Part shown: positions 17,467-25,908 of the stretch, piece after piece
Layout: every line of letters begins with the position of its first letter
Numbering within the stretch: the stretch's first letter is position 1
Assembly (NCBI RefSeq): GCF_023715445.1
Contig: NZ_JAMBOD010000001.1
Coordinates: forward strand, 496,001 to 560,000
Length of the DNA stretch: 64,000 bases
Direction: 5' to 3'
DNA from: Fictibacillus nanhaiensis
Lineage (GTDB): Bacteria > Bacillota > Bacilli > Bacillales > Fictibacillaceae
The notes under the pieces: generated by a model
What the model was told of the DNA's origin: nothing
Database searches by the model: none
The model's input: only the letters and a program-made list of their open reading frames with translations
Program-made: the position numbers and the translations under genes

Positions 17467-17482
17467 TGTCGGAAGTCTGACA
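17467..17482. promoter_or_regulatory. Operator-like imperfect palindrome upstream of drm
   Basis: TGTCGGAAGTCTGACA, with TGTC/GACA outer arms and GA/TC inner pairs, about 80 bp upstream of the drm start in the xerD-drm gap. The shape is like a GntR-family operator. No regulator gene is adjacent, so the assignment is a guess. Confidence 0.35.
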
Positions 17483-17502
17483 ACTAAAATCAAAAAGATA
17501 AC

Positions 17503-18393
17503 TCACGCCCTCGGATGAAAGGCGGAGTATACATCTTTTAATCTTGTTTTAGATACATGAGTATAGATCTGAGTTGTCGAAATATCGGCATGTCCCAACA
17601 TTTCTTGAACAGCGCGCAAGTCCGCTCCATTCTCTAATAAATGCGTAGCAAAAGAATGGCGAAGTGTGTGCGGTGTCAATTCTTTTTCTATATTAGCCTT
17701 TTTAGCAAGCTGTTTCAATATTTTCCAAAAGCCTTGTCTGGATAACCGGTTGCCATGGTGGTTCAAGAACAGTGCTTCTGTCTTTCTTCCTTTTAACATA
17801 GCAGAACGTCCATTATATATGTATCGTTCAATCGCAGACTGTGCCATTTTTCCAAGCGGAATTATTCTTTCCTTGCTTCCCTTCCCGATGCAGCGGATAA
17901 ATCCCATATCAAGGTGTATATCACTTATGTTTAACTGTACGAGTTCTGATACACGTATTCCAGTCGCATAAAGGAGTTCTAGCATAGCCTTGTCTCTTTG
18001 TGTAAAAGGATCATTTGAAGCAGGTGTTTCCAGTAAGGCTTCAACCTCTTGAGGTGACAGGACTTTTGGCAGCTTTCTTTCTGTTTTTGGTGTTTCAATA
18101 TGTACTGAAGGATCCTGCAGAGAAACCTTCTCCCGGAACAAAAATTGATGAAAAGATCGTATCGAAGCAATGTTGCGTGCAAGCGTTGTGGAAGCCTTAC
18201 CATTTTCTTTTAAAAATAAAAGATATCCCATAATGTTATTACGTTCAATCCGATCTATGGTTTCAATGGATTCTACTTTTTCCAGAAAACGCACATATTG
18301 AGTTAAGTCTCTTCGGTAAGAGTCTATCGTGTTTTTTGAAAGGGCTCGTTCAACAATAATATATTGAAGAAAATCCTGAACATGATCGTTCAT
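17503..18393 (-). CDS. xerD: Tyrosine recombinase XerD
   Basis: Resolves chromosome dimers at dif together with XerC (CodV). 296 aa. The catalytic set is complete: Arg147 (TGIRVSEL), Lys171 (GKGSKER), His242 and Arg245 (HTLRHSF), His268 (LGHADIS) and nucleophile Tyr277 (QIYTHV). The N-terminal SAM-like core-binding domain covers residues 1-95. It follows yqzK by 11 bp and precedes drm, as in B. subtilis (ripX). It is a housekeeping recombinase, not a sign of a mobile element. Confidence 0.97.
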   Translation of the reverse strand: MNDHVQDFLQYIIVERALSKNTIDSYRRDLTQYVRFLEKVESIETIDRIERNNIMGYLLFLKENGKASTTLARNIASIRSFHQFLFREKVSLQDPSVHIETPKTERKLPKVLSPQEVEALLETPASNDPFTQRDKAMLELLYATGIRVSELVQLNISDIHLDMGFIRCIGKGSKERIIPLGKMAQSAIERYIYNGRSAMLKGRKTEALFLNHHGNRLSRQGFWKILKQLAKKANIEKELTPHTLRHSFATHLLENGADLRAVQEMLGHADISTTQIYTHVSKTRLKDVYSAFHPRA

Positions 18394-18404
18394 TATACCC
18401 CTCC

Positions 18405-18632
18405 TTATTCACCGGTCTGATAGAAATAAAAAAGCCTCTTAATAATGTTAGAATCTTTATCTGAACTTAGGTTAAAAACTTTAACCGCTTTTCCTTTAGG
18501 TTCATCATATCTATGGTAATTTTCGTATTCCTGGTTGATCCAAAGCAGACCAAAATAGAAAACCAGTGTGCATAAAGAAAAAGCCAAGAACACTTTTGTT
18601 GTATTCCAAACGATTTTCATCCAGGAAATCAT
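18405..18632 (-). CDS. yqzK: YqzK-like small membrane protein (DUF4227)
   Basis: A 75-aa protein with one membrane helix (about residues 11-30, [19 protein letters not shown]) and a C-terminal part ending [10 protein letters not shown]. Function is unknown. I choose ATG 18632 (MISWMKIV), about 6 nt after AGGGGTGG; GTG 18635 is possible. The position between fur and xerD matches B. subtilis yqzK. A TATAAT -10 lies at about 18685-18690. Confidence 0.8.
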   Translation of the reverse strand: MISWMKIVWNTTKVFLAFSLCTLVFYFGLLWINQEYENYHRYDEPKGKAVKVFNLSSDKDSNIIKRLFYFYQTGE

Positions 18633-18898
18633 CACGTCCACCCCTGTCCCTCTTATAGTACAGGTTATGCCCATATGCTCCCAGATTATACGTAAAAGTT
18701 GAAACTACAACTCATACGTTACCCCATTATTAACTTTTTGTAAATATTTCTTTCCAATTAATGCGTTTGCACAATTAGAAGAAAATTTGGCTGACACCAA
18801 GCTTTATCCGTCTGCGTTCGTTGACTTATTCTTTAAACCTAAACTTGTCAATGCACTGTATTAAATCAATTACAAGTTATACTTTTATTTAAGTGTAA

Positions 18899-18927
18899 AA
18901 AAGGAAGCGCTACTCTCCGCTTCCTTT
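18899..18927 (-). terminator. Terminator embedded in the 3' end of fur
   Basis: AAAGGAAGCG and CGCTTCCTTT form a stem whose 5' arm (on the minus strand) is coding sequence of the last Fur residues and whose 3' arm ends in a T-run at 18893-18903. The stop codon lies within the hairpin. Confidence 0.85.
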
Positions 18928-19380
18928 GCCATCATTATTTTCTTCGGGGTGACATCTGTGACAGATTCCGTGAAATGTCAGTCTGTGATCTTTAATTTTA
19001 AAGTTCCAGCCTTCTTCAACAACTTTTTCCACATCGCCAAGAAGGTCTTCTTGTATTTCATCAACTGCTCCACATTCGATACATACCAAGTGGTGATGAA
19101 AGTGATCGGCACCTTCCGTTCTAAGATCATAACGAGAAACGCCATCACCAAAGTTTATTTTATCTACTACTTTTAATTCTGTTAAAAGTTCTAGTGTACG
19201 GTAAACAGTAGCAAGGCCAATTTCTGGCGCCTTTTCTTTAACAAGCAAATAAACATCTTCCGCACTTAAATGATCTTCTTCATTTTCGAGGAGGACTCTC
19301 ACGGTCGCCTCACGCTGTGGAGTCAGCTTATAACTTTGTGAATGCAGCTGTTTTTTGATACGGTCGATTCTGCTTTCCAT
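18910..19380 (-). CDS. fur: Ferric uptake regulator Fur
   Basis: Iron-dependent repressor of siderophore and iron-uptake genes. 156 aa. The DNA-recognition helix is in IGLATVYRTLELLTEL (about residues 54-69). Structural zinc cysteines are Cys100/Cys103 and Cys140/Cys143; the regulatory metal cluster is HFHHH (93-97). ATG 19380 follows AAGGAGG. It is distinguished from PerR and Zur by position after spoIIM and before yqzK-xerD, the B. subtilis fur locus. Confidence 0.93.
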   Translation of the reverse strand: MESRIDRIKKQLHSQSYKLTPQREATVRVLLENEEDHLSAEDVYLLVKEKAPEIGLATVYRTLELLTELKVVDKINFGDGVSRYDLRTEGADHFHHHLVCIECGAVDEIQEDLLGDVEKVVEEGWNFKIKDHRLTFHGICHRCHPEENNDGKGSGE

Positions 19381-19411
19381 ACCCGTTTCCTCCTTATGTA
19401 TACACAAGACA

Positions 19412-19440
19412 ATTATAAGCATGGAGAAAAAAGATGTCAA
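19412..19440 (-). promoter_or_regulatory. Consensus sigma-A promoter of fur
   Basis: TTGACA (complement of 19435-19440), 17 bp, TATAAT (complement of 19412-19417): a perfect match to both hexamers and spacing, about 32 bp before the fur ATG. The -10 region (TTATAATTGTCTTG) resembles one half of a PerR box, and B. subtilis fur is PerR-controlled; this is only suggestive. Confidence 0.88.
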
Positions 19441-19497
19441 TTTAAAGTCATTTTAATTAACGATTTAAACTTATTCCAAAAAGAAAATTATTATTAC

Positions 19498-20136
19498 CTA
19501 ATGAACTGACCATTTTATTACTTGTTCCATTAATGCAGGAGTAAAAAACGCTTCCAGTGTTGAGGCAAAAAATACCATGATTCCTACTCCGGCAACCAAG
19601 AGTGTATACCTAACTAATTGGGGTAAAAAGGGCACATGATGCTTTTTAAATGCCAACTGGCGTATCATTTTAATCGAAAACGCAATGGCAGCCGCGGATA
19701 CAATGATAAATGCCGGGATCAACAGAATGTTTTGCGGAAGCACTGAAACAAAAGAAAGCAGGAAACCGTACCAACCCATTTGATTAACTAAAAAGCCGAC
19801 CGTAAATCCAATTACAACCCCTTTAAGGAACAGCATGATTAATATAACAGGGAGACCGATAACAGATAAACCCAGCAGCCACATAAGGCCCATATATTTT
19901 AAGTAATGCCCAAAGCTTTGAAAGAACATATCTGATCTACTCGTAAAACCGCCTTCAGCTGCCTGGATAAAAAAGCGGGAAAGGTACGTATACAAATCTT
20001 GCTTTTGATTAAGGCTCAATGAATTGACAATGATCGCGCCAAAAATTACTCCCATTAAAAATAAAACACCGACAAAAGCATAAAGCGTTTTATTTTCTTG
20101 CAAGTGCTGGTTCATGTAATAACGCAGGTTGTCCAT
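19498..20136 (-). CDS. spoIIM: Stage II sporulation protein M
   Basis: Mother-cell membrane protein that, with SpoIID and SpoIIP, drives septal thinning and engulfment. 212 aa with about five hydrophobic helices (one is LYAFVGVLFLMGVIFGAIIV). ATG 20136 follows GAGGAGG. It sits between yqxK and fur as in B. subtilis, where it is sigma-E-dependent. Its ribosome site is the second arm of a perfect 12-bp inverted repeat (20143-20195), so translation from long read-through RNA could be blocked. Confidence 0.95.
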   Translation of the reverse strand: MDNLRYYMNQHLQENKTLYAFVGVLFLMGVIFGAIIVNSLSLNQKQDLYTYLSRFFIQAAEGGFTSRSDMFFQSFGHYLKYMGLMWLLGLSVIGLPVILIMLFLKGVVIGFTVGFLVNQMGWYGFLLSFVSVLPQNILLIPAFIIVSAAAIAFSIKMIRQLAFKKHHVPFLPQLVRYTLLVAGVGIMVFFASTLEAFFTPALMEQVIKWSVH

Positions 20137-20142
20137 ATGCCT

Positions 20143-20195
20143 TACCTCCTCTGCCAAAACTCTTATTTCTATTCTATGAATCAGCAGAGGAGGTA
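20143..20195 (-). promoter_or_regulatory. Perfect inverted repeat sequestering the spoIIM ribosome binding site
   Basis: TACCTCCTCTGC (minus-strand 5' arm, complement of 20184-20195) pairs 12 of 12 with GCAGAGGAGGTA (complement of 20143-20154). The second arm contains the GGAGG of spoIIM. The loop is 29 nt and has a CATAGAAT (complement of 20171-20178) like the -10 of sigma-E promoters, though I see no good matching -35. There is no T-run, so it is not a terminator. Confidence 0.75.
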
Positions 20196-20208
20196 TGTCA
20201 TTTTTTTA

Positions 20209-21411
20209 TCATTTGATAGGTTTGTTGGAGACTACCTTGCCGTAAGTTCCGCCTCCGCCCATCTGTATAGAAAGTTTCCCTGACCGGGCAGAGAGTATGT
20301 GATCTGCAATCGCTGGTCTAATTATCATTTTTAACTGATCCGGAGGTGCAGCGTGAATAATATCCATGTCTGTTCCAAATCTTTCACGCAATTTCATAAG
20401 CGTTTTAGGACCGAGTCCCGGTATAAACTCTAAAGGAATTTGGTGGATATATGGCGGACGCTTTACTGACTTTTGTTTTTCATGGCTTTTCAACTCTTGT
20501 ATTCTGTCATGAACTCCTTTAATAAACTTGCGGCTCCCGCATCTCTTGCAAGTTTTAACATTCTTATAATCAAAAGTATCCAAACATTTTTCACACACAG
20601 AGTTATAATACTTTCCTAAATAAGGATTCAGTCCGTAGTTGGCAATAATTCCTCTTTCATTTTCATCCTGTAGAGCCATTCTAAATTCTTCAAATGATGG
20701 TTCATTTAAAGCGACCATTTGATACTCACGTGCAATTTTTTCAAGAGAGTGAGCGTCAGAGTTTGATAAAAACGGATAGGATGACAATTCACTTAATAGA
20801 TTCGCCATTTCTGTGTTGGCACTAAGCCCGAGCTCCACAGCGTCTATTAATTCCGGTTCTAAAACTTCATAGATGGAAGTGTGAACACCTTTTCCATATA
20901 AACTTTTAAATGGTGTAAAAATATGTGCCGGGATAAATAAACCGCCTAGCTTCTTAATAAAATGCTGCAGTTCTTTTGCACTTCCGTACATTCGCTGGGA
21001 GCTTAAATGAATGTTCTTCACTCGTGCTGACAGCCATGTGCTCAGTGCTTCCATTTTTTTTAGATTTGGCATATATACAAGAACATGAATCGGCCCAAGA
21101 CAATTCTCATCATTTATCTCTATTTCTGTTCCTGGAATTAATGTAATTCCATCAGCAATTAATCCTCCGCCTGTGTGTTCGGTTATCTTTCCTGCATTTT
21201 TCATCTCATTTAATTCTTCTAAAACTTCAGGAGCATGACAATCAATAATTCCGATGATATCCATACCTTTTTTGTATTTTGCTTCATACAAAATGTTCGA
21301 TAGTGTTAAAGTACGAGAACCTGTTATTTTAATAGGTTTTCCTGTTCTGGATGCACCGATATGGATATGCATATCGGCAAAAAAAGGGCGAAGATTATTT
21401 TCCTGCTGCAC
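20209..21411 (-). CDS. yqxK: Endonuclease Q family protein (YqxK)
   Basis: A 400-aa PHP-superfamily protein. EndoQ enzymes nick DNA 5' of deaminated bases. The N-terminal FFADMHIHIG carries the metal-binding HxH; DIIGIIDCHAPEV and SNSDAHSL add further ligands. A zinc ribbon (CEKC, then CKRCG) lies around residues 278-300 and a helix-hairpin-helix (FIPGLGPKTLMKL) near the C-terminus. I start at GTG 21411, 7 nt after GGAG, overlapping the end of nudF by 17 bp. The in-frame codon at 21456 is deep within nudF. Confidence 0.88.
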   Translation of the reverse strand: MQQENNLRPFFADMHIHIGASRTGKPIKITGSRTLTLSNILYEAKYKKGMDIIGIIDCHAPEVLEELNEMKNAGKITEHTGGGLIADGITLIPGTEIEINDENCLGPIHVLVYMPNLKKMEALSTWLSARVKNIHLSSQRMYGSAKELQHFIKKLGGLFIPAHIFTPFKSLYGKGVHTSIYEVLEPELIDAVELGLSANTEMANLLSELSSYPFLSNSDAHSLEKIAREYQMVALNEPSFEEFRMALQDENERGIIANYGLNPYLGKYYNSVCEKCLDTFDYKNVKTCKRCGSRKFIKGVHDRIQELKSHEKQKSVKRPPYIHQIPLEFIPGLGPKTLMKLRERFGTDMDIIHAAPPDQLKMIIRPAIADHILSARSGKLSIQMGGGGTYGKVVSNKPIK

Positions 21412-21943
21412 GTGCCAGCTCCATATACAGCACACTGTAGGCTGTTTTCGCATCATGAATTCTCTCGTCGCTCACCATTTGTCTCGCTTCATCAACACTA
21501 ACTTCCATTACATTTAAAAATTCATCTTCATCTGTCATTTGACCACCTTGTTTCACTAGTGAATCGGTAAAGAAAAGATGGATCAGTTCATCAGCAAAAC
21601 CAGGGGATGTATAAAAAGAACCAATCGGCTCTAACTTTTTACAGCTATATCCTGTTTCTTCAAGCAATTCCCTTTTCGCGCATTCAAGCGGATTTTCGCC
21701 ACTTTCAAGCTTTCCTGCAGGAATTTCTATAATTGTTTTTTCAAGAGGTTTTCGATATTGTTCAACCATTAATATTTTCCCCTCTTCTGTAACCGCAAGT
21801 ACTGCTACTGCACCAGGGTGCTTCACAATCTCCCGTTTACCTGTCTTTTTATTTGGAAGCTCAACTTCCTCTACAAATAAATCTATAATTTTTCCGCTGT
21901 AAATTTGTTTTTTGCTTATTGTTTTTTCCGTTAAGTTTTCCAT
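21395..21943 (-). CDS. nudF: ADP-ribose pyrophosphatase NudF
   Basis: A 182-aa Nudix hydrolase cleaving ADP-ribose to AMP and ribose 5-phosphate. The Nudix box is complete in GKLESGENPLECAKREL followed by LEETGYS (about residues 76-98). IEIPAGK just upstream and the PGFADELIHLFF segment are typical of the ADP-ribose subfamily. The gene order nudF, then mciZ and yqkF divergently, matches B. subtilis yqkG. Confidence 0.95.
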   Translation of the reverse strand: MENLTEKTISKKQIYSGKIIDLFVEEVELPNKKTGKREIVKHPGAVAVLAVTEEGKILMVEQYRKPLEKTIIEIPAGKLESGENPLECAKRELLEETGYSCKKLEPIGSFYTSPGFADELIHLFFTDSLVKQGGQMTDEDEFLNVMEVSVDEARQMVSDERIHDAKTAYSVLYMELARAAGK

Positions 21944-22039
21944 TTTTCACACTCCGATGGTCTATTTAATTCTTTCACTACATAAAGTCTATCATACATT
22001 GGAATACTTCTATTACAAGCAGGGTAAGGAGGCATTAGG

Positions 22040-22174
22040 ATGAAAATCTATTTACAGCCAAACGGAATCACTTTAGTAGGAAAAGCGTGGCAGATTAAAT
22101 ATATGCTAAAAAACTATATGCGCCAGCATGAGCTTGTTAAGGATTGGATCGATGCAACAGCACCTAAAAAGTAG
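22040..22174 (+). CDS. mciZ: MciZ, mother-cell inhibitor of FtsZ
   Basis: A 44-codon gene: MKIYLQPNGITLVGKAWQIK, then YMLKNYMRQH and ELVKDWIDATAPKK. Compared from memory with the 40-aa B. subtilis MciZ, it shares the LVGKAW core, the following helix and VKDWI. MciZ caps FtsZ filament ends in the mother cell and blocks further division during sporulation. TAAGGAGG lies at 22025-22031. CATACATT at 21993-22000 fits a sigma-E -10. The location between nudF and yqkF is the conserved one. Confidence 0.88.
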   Translation: MKIYLQPNGITLVGKAWQIKYMLKNYMRQHELVKDWIDATAPKK

Positions 22175-22203
22175 CTTCCCTTAAAACGGGAAGTTTTTAT
22201 TTT
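22175..22203 (+). terminator. Terminator of mciZ
   Basis: CTTCCC at 22175-22180 pairs with GGGAAG at 22188-22193, followed by a T-rich run to 22203. Confidence 0.85.
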
Positions 22204-22271
22204 GTCTATTATTGTGATACGTTTTAAAAAAATTAAATTCAGGTATGATAGTTTTTGTGGAGGTGGCTGAA

Positions 22272-23189
22272 ATGATTAGAAAAAGAAGAATCGGTACATC
22301 TGAACTTTATGCAAGTGAGCTTGGACTCGGCTGCATGTCACTTTCTCCGGATCTCGGAAGTGAAAATGAACGCATCGTAAAAACCGCTCTTGAGCAGGGG
22401 ATCAACTATTTTGACACAGCAGATCTATATAACTTTGGCTGGAATGAAGAATTAGTTGGAAAGTTTTTAAAAGAAGTAAGGAAAGATATCATTCTTGCAA
22501 CAAAGGGCGGAAACGATTGGCATGACGCTATAGAAGGCTGGAACTGGAACCCTACCAAAAAATACATAAAATCTGCTCTAAAAGAAAGTCTGCGTCGTTT
22601 ACAAACGGATTATATCGACCTGTATCAGCTGCATGGAGGGACTATAGATGATCCGATGGATGAAACGATTGAAGCTTTTGAAGAGCTTGCAGCTGAAGGT
22701 TTGATCCGTTATTACGGCATCTCTTCTATCCGTCCGAACACGATCAAGTACTATGCCGAGCACTCAAATATCCAAAGTGTTATGATGCAGTACAGTCTTT
22801 TGGACAGAAGGCCAGAAGAACTTTTTCCATATCTGGAATCCAAAAAGATCAGTGTCGTGGCAAGAGGGTCTGTTGCTAAAGGCTGGTTAAGTGAAAAAGC
22901 TTATCAAAAAAAACCTGATGACAGCTTTTTATCATTTAAAGGAATGGATATTCAAGCAAAATTAGATAAAATAAAGACTGACATACAGTTGGATGAGAAA
23001 CTGACTCATACAGCATTAAAGTTTGTTCTTAGTCACCGTGTTGTGGCGACAGCAGCCGCTGGAGCAAGTTCAACGGAGCAGCTTTTAGAAAATATAGGTG
23101 CCTTTAATACACCGGATTTAACAGAATGTGAACGAAAAGAACTGGAGTCATTGTTTCCAGCAGAGATTTATGAGTCACACAGGGCGTAA
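22272..23189 (+). CDS. yqkF: Aldo/keto reductase YqkF
   Basis: A 305-aa NADPH-dependent (beta/alpha)8 oxidoreductase; the substrate is unknown. The catalytic tetrad is present: Asp in FDTADLYNFG (with Tyr), Lys in LATKGG and His in LYQLHGG. I choose ATG 22272 (MIRKRRIGTSEL) after GGAGGTGG; the in-frame codon at 22245 leaves no good ribosome site. Downstream is a 21-bp-period array, then a shared terminator with the convergent thiolase gene. Confidence 0.92.
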   Translation: MIRKRRIGTSELYASELGLGCMSLSPDLGSENERIVKTALEQGINYFDTADLYNFGWNEELVGKFLKEVRKDIILATKGGNDWHDAIEGWNWNPTKKYIKSALKESLRRLQTDYIDLYQLHGGTIDDPMDETIEAFEELAAEGLIRYYGISSIRPNTIKYYAEHSNIQSVMMQYSLLDRRPEELFPYLESKKISVVARGSVAKGWLSEKAYQKKPDDSFLSFKGMDIQAKLDKIKTDIQLDEKLTHTALKFVLSHRVVATAAAGASSTEQLLENIGAFNTPDLTECERKELESLFPAEIYESHRA

Positions 23190-23237
23190 TTAAATGATTT
23201 ATGATTTGACTGGCTAAATTCATTTATATTACTTTTT

Positions 23238-23341
23238 CTGTCCATTTTGATAATTAATCTGTCCACTTTTTAAAAGAATCTGTCGGTTTTCTAAGATAAT
23301 CTGTCCAATTACACAAATTATCTGTCCACTTAAAAGAATAG
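23238..23341. repeat. Five-unit tandem array, exact 21-bp period (CTGTCC phrase)
   Basis: CTGTCC (or CTGTCG) starts at 23238, 23259, 23280, 23301 and 23322, always 21 bp apart. Each is followed by about 15 bp of A/T-rich filler that differs between units, with endings such as AATTAAT, AAAGAAT, AGATAAT and AAATTAT. It lies in the convergent gap between yqkF and the thiolase gene. No gene is present. Confidence 0.9.
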
Positions 23342-23342
23342 C

Positions 23343-23385
23343 AAAAAGGGATGACACCAAAGATCTGTTTGGATTATCCCTTTTT
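23343..23385. terminator. Bidirectional terminator between yqkF and the thiolase
   Basis: AAAAAGGGAT at 23343-23352 pairs with ATCCCTTTTT at 23376-23385, around a 23-base loop. A and T tracts on both sides suit termination in both directions. Confidence 0.7.
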
Positions 23386-23387
23386 GT

Positions 23388-24560
23388 TTATTGGGCTAGT
23401 TTCACTATCATCGCAATTCCTTGCCCTCCACCAATGCAAAGACTCGCTGCACCATATGTTTCATTTCGTTTTTTCATTTCATACGCGAGTGTTAAAAGAA
23501 CTCTTGCTCCGCTCGCTCCCACAGGGTGTCCTAATGCAATAGCTCCTCCATTTACATTCGTACGGCTTCGTTCAAGTTTTAGCTCTCTTTCAACAGCTAG
23601 ATATTGAGAACTGAAGGCTTCATTAATTTCAAATAATCCGATATCGTCCATGGTAAGCTTTGCTCTATCAAGCGCTCTTTTTACTGCTGGAACCGGACCA
23701 ATCCCCATTACAGAAGGATCAACTCCTGTAACAGCCCATGAAACAATCTCAACAAGCGGATTAAGTTTCTTCTGCTGTACATCTTTCTCATGAGCAAGGA
23801 TTAATGAAACTGCCCCATCATTAATAGAAGAAGAATTTCCTGCCGTTACTGTTCCGTCTTTTTGAAATGAAGGACGAAGCTGTCCGAGCTTTGATGAAGT
23901 TGTTTGAGGCTTTATACCTTCATCTTCTGAAAAAAGCTCGCCGTTTTTCAAAGTGAAAGACACGATTTCATCTTTAAACCTTCCGCTTTCACGCGCTTCT
24001 GCAGCTCTTTGGTGGCTATAGCTGGCAAATTCGTCTTGTTCTTCTCTGGAGATGTTATACTGCTTTGCTAGATTCTCAGCCGTTATCCCCATGCCGCATC
24101 CTATATATTCGTCACTTAATGTTTGCAGCAGCATATCCTCGAAAGCGATCGCTCCAAATTTTTGATTATGAAACCGATGTGTAAAGGAAGCATGAGGGGA
24201 CTGTGACATATTTTCAATACCACCGCATAAAGCGATTCCTTCTCCTTGATCGCGAAGATTCTGGATGGCAGAAACGGCCGCTTGCATACCTGAACCGCAC
24301 AGCCTGTTGACAAGCATGGCTGGAACACTTGCAGGAACGCCTGCTTTTAAAGCGGTATGACGGGCTACATATGCAGCATTCTTGCTTGAATGAATCACAT
24401 TGCCGTATACCACATCAGTTATATCGTCTGAAGAAACATTTGAACGTTTCATTGCTTCAATTGCTGTTACCTCCCCAAGCTGTGTCGGGGTTACATCAGT
24501 CAACGATTTTCCAAATGAACCAAACGCTGTTCTGGCACCGTCTATTAAATAAATACTCAT
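23388..24560 (-). CDS. Acetyl-CoA C-acyltransferase (thiolase)
   Basis: A 390-aa degradative or biosynthetic-type thiolase. The acylated cysteine is in VNRLCGSGMQA (about residue 86), His in [18 protein letters not shown] and the second Cys in [11 protein letters not shown]. The start MSIYLIDGARTAFGSFG is normal. It is last in the block thiolase-scoA-scoB-atoE-thiolase, so it probably splits acetoacetyl-CoA or a longer 3-ketoacyl-CoA. Which thiolase takes which substrate cannot be told from sequence. Confidence 0.93.
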   Translation of the reverse strand: MSIYLIDGARTAFGSFGKSLTDVTPTQLGEVTAIEAMKRSNVSSDDITDVVYGNVIHSSKNAAYVARHTALKAGVPASVPAMLVNRLCGSGMQAAVSAIQNLRDQGEGIALCGGIENMSQSPHASFTHRFHNQKFGAIAFEDMLLQTLSDEYIGCGMGITAENLAKQYNISREEQDEFASYSHQRAAEARESGRFKDEIVSFTLKNGELFSEDEGIKPQTTSSKLGQLRPSFQKDGTVTAGNSSSINDGAVSLILAHEKDVQQKKLNPLVEIVSWAVTGVDPSVMGIGPVPAVKRALDRAKLTMDDIGLFEINEAFSSQYLAVERELKLERSRTNVNGGAIALGHPVGASGARVLLTLAYEMKKRNETYGAASLCIGGGQGIAMIVKLAQ

Positions 24561-24578
24561 GTCAATGATGCACCTCTT

Positions 24579-25895
24579 TTAAAAGATTAAGAATCCAGCA
24601 CTTATGACAATACCGCTAACGAACAGAACGATTAGACAAAAGCCCATGATATCCTTTGCCTTCAATCCAGCTATAGCGAGCGCCGGCAGCGCCCAGAATG
24701 GCTGAATCAAATTTGTCCATGCATCACCCCATGCAACAGCCATAGCTGTTTTGGCGTATGATACACCCAGCGCATCTGCCGCGTCCAATACTACATGTGC
24801 CTGAACAGCCCACTGTCCTCCGCCAGACGGCACAAAAATATTAACAATTCCAGCACTTAAAAACGTAAATAAAGGAAGTGTATATTCATTTGAAATGGCA
24901 ACAAACCATTCTGACATCTCGGTAACAAGACCTGAACCAACCATCATGCCCATGATTCCAGCATAGAAAGGAAACTGAATGATAATTCCACTTGCCCCTT
25001 TAACGGCTTCTGCCACACTATTAATATAGTTTCTTGGTGTTTTATGAAGAAGGATTCCTAAAAATAAGAAGATAAAGTTTACAAAGTTGATGTTCAAGTT
25101 AAACCCGCTCGTTGCAAAGAAGTAAACCATATAAGCAAGGCCTAAAATTCCGATGATCATTGAAAGCCACATGCTGTTTTCCAGCTTTTCTGCAGGCGTA
25201 TCCGCTTCGGCTAAAGTCGCAGCTTCGACACTGTCATCAAGAAGTGATGGGTCGATTTGATAGGTTTCATCTTTATTCATCATGAGCCTGTTTGTAACCG
25301 GTAAAATGATAAACAATGCTCCAACGATAAACAGATTAAAAGGAGAGAATAACGTTTCACTCGTTGAAATGATGCCCATCGTTTCTTCCATAAAGTGTCC
25401 CGGTGTTGCGATCGTCAGCGGGATCGAACCTGATAACCCAGCATGCCATACAACGAATCCGCTGTAGGCACTAGCAATCAGGAGACGATAATCTGTGTTC
25501 TTTACCTGGCGTGCAAGCTCTTTTGAAAAAATGGCTCCGATTACTAAGCCGAACCCCCAGTTTATCCAGCTTGCTATTAGTGCAACTAGTGTGACACTGA
25601 TAATAGCCTGGCCTGGTGTACGAGCGAATGAGGCAAGTTTTCTTAACATCTTTTTAAAGAATGGTGAACTTGCCAGCACGTATCCCGTTACTAAAATAAG
25701 CACCATCTGCATGGAAAATTCGAGAAGCTTCCAAAACCCGTCTCCCCAGAAAGAAACCATTTTCACAGGGGACTGACCAGTGATGATCAGCCCGAGTATA
25801 AATACCACTCCTGTTAATAAGATGACAAAAATAAAAGGGTCGGGTAAGTACCTTTGCATCAATTTATTTGAGGCGCGTGTCAATGCTTGAAACAT
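24579..25895 (-). CDS. atoE: Short-chain fatty acid transporter AtoE family
   Basis: A 438-aa membrane protein with about ten to twelve hydrophobic segments. The AtoE family imports short-chain fatty acids such as acetoacetate or butyrate. The motif FVPSGGGQWAVQAHVVLDAA near residue 350 is typical, as is LPALAIAGLKAKDIMGF near the C-terminus. It lies between scoB and the thiolase. This supports uptake of acetoacetate, activation by ScoAB and thiolysis. AAAGGAGGGG precedes ATG 25895. Confidence 0.93.
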   Translation of the reverse strand: MFQALTRASNKLMQRYLPDPFIFVILLTGVVFILGLIITGQSPVKMVSFWGDGFWKLLEFSMQMVLILVTGYVLASSPFFKKMLRKLASFARTPGQAIISVTLVALIASWINWGFGLVIGAIFSKELARQVKNTDYRLLIASAYSGFVVWHAGLSGSIPLTIATPGHFMEETMGIISTSETLFSPFNLFIVGALFIILPVTNRLMMNKDETYQIDPSLLDDSVEAATLAEADTPAEKLENSMWLSMIIGILGLAYMVYFFATSGFNLNINFVNFIFLFLGILLHKTPRNYINSVAEAVKGASGIIIQFPFYAGIMGMMVGSGLVTEMSEWFVAISNEYTLPLFTFLSAGIVNIFVPSGGGQWAVQAHVVLDAADALGVSYAKTAMAVAWGDAWTNLIQPFWALPALAIAGLKAKDIMGFCLIVLFVSGIVISAGFLIF

Positions 25896-25908
25896 AGAAT
25901 CCCCTCCT

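Noticed and set aside
17503-18393. XerD as a possible integrase of a mobile element
   Set aside because: Its neighbours (fur, yqzK, drm) are the standard chromosomal ones and there are no attachment-site repeats or phage genes.
20143-20195. The 12-bp inverted repeat as a terminator of yqxK
   Set aside because: There is no T-run after the second arm; the arm is followed by the spoIIM start.
23238-23341. The 21-bp array as a CRISPR
   Set aside because: Units are 21 bp in total with a 6-bp core and no spacer-repeat alternation of CRISPR size; no cas genes are near.
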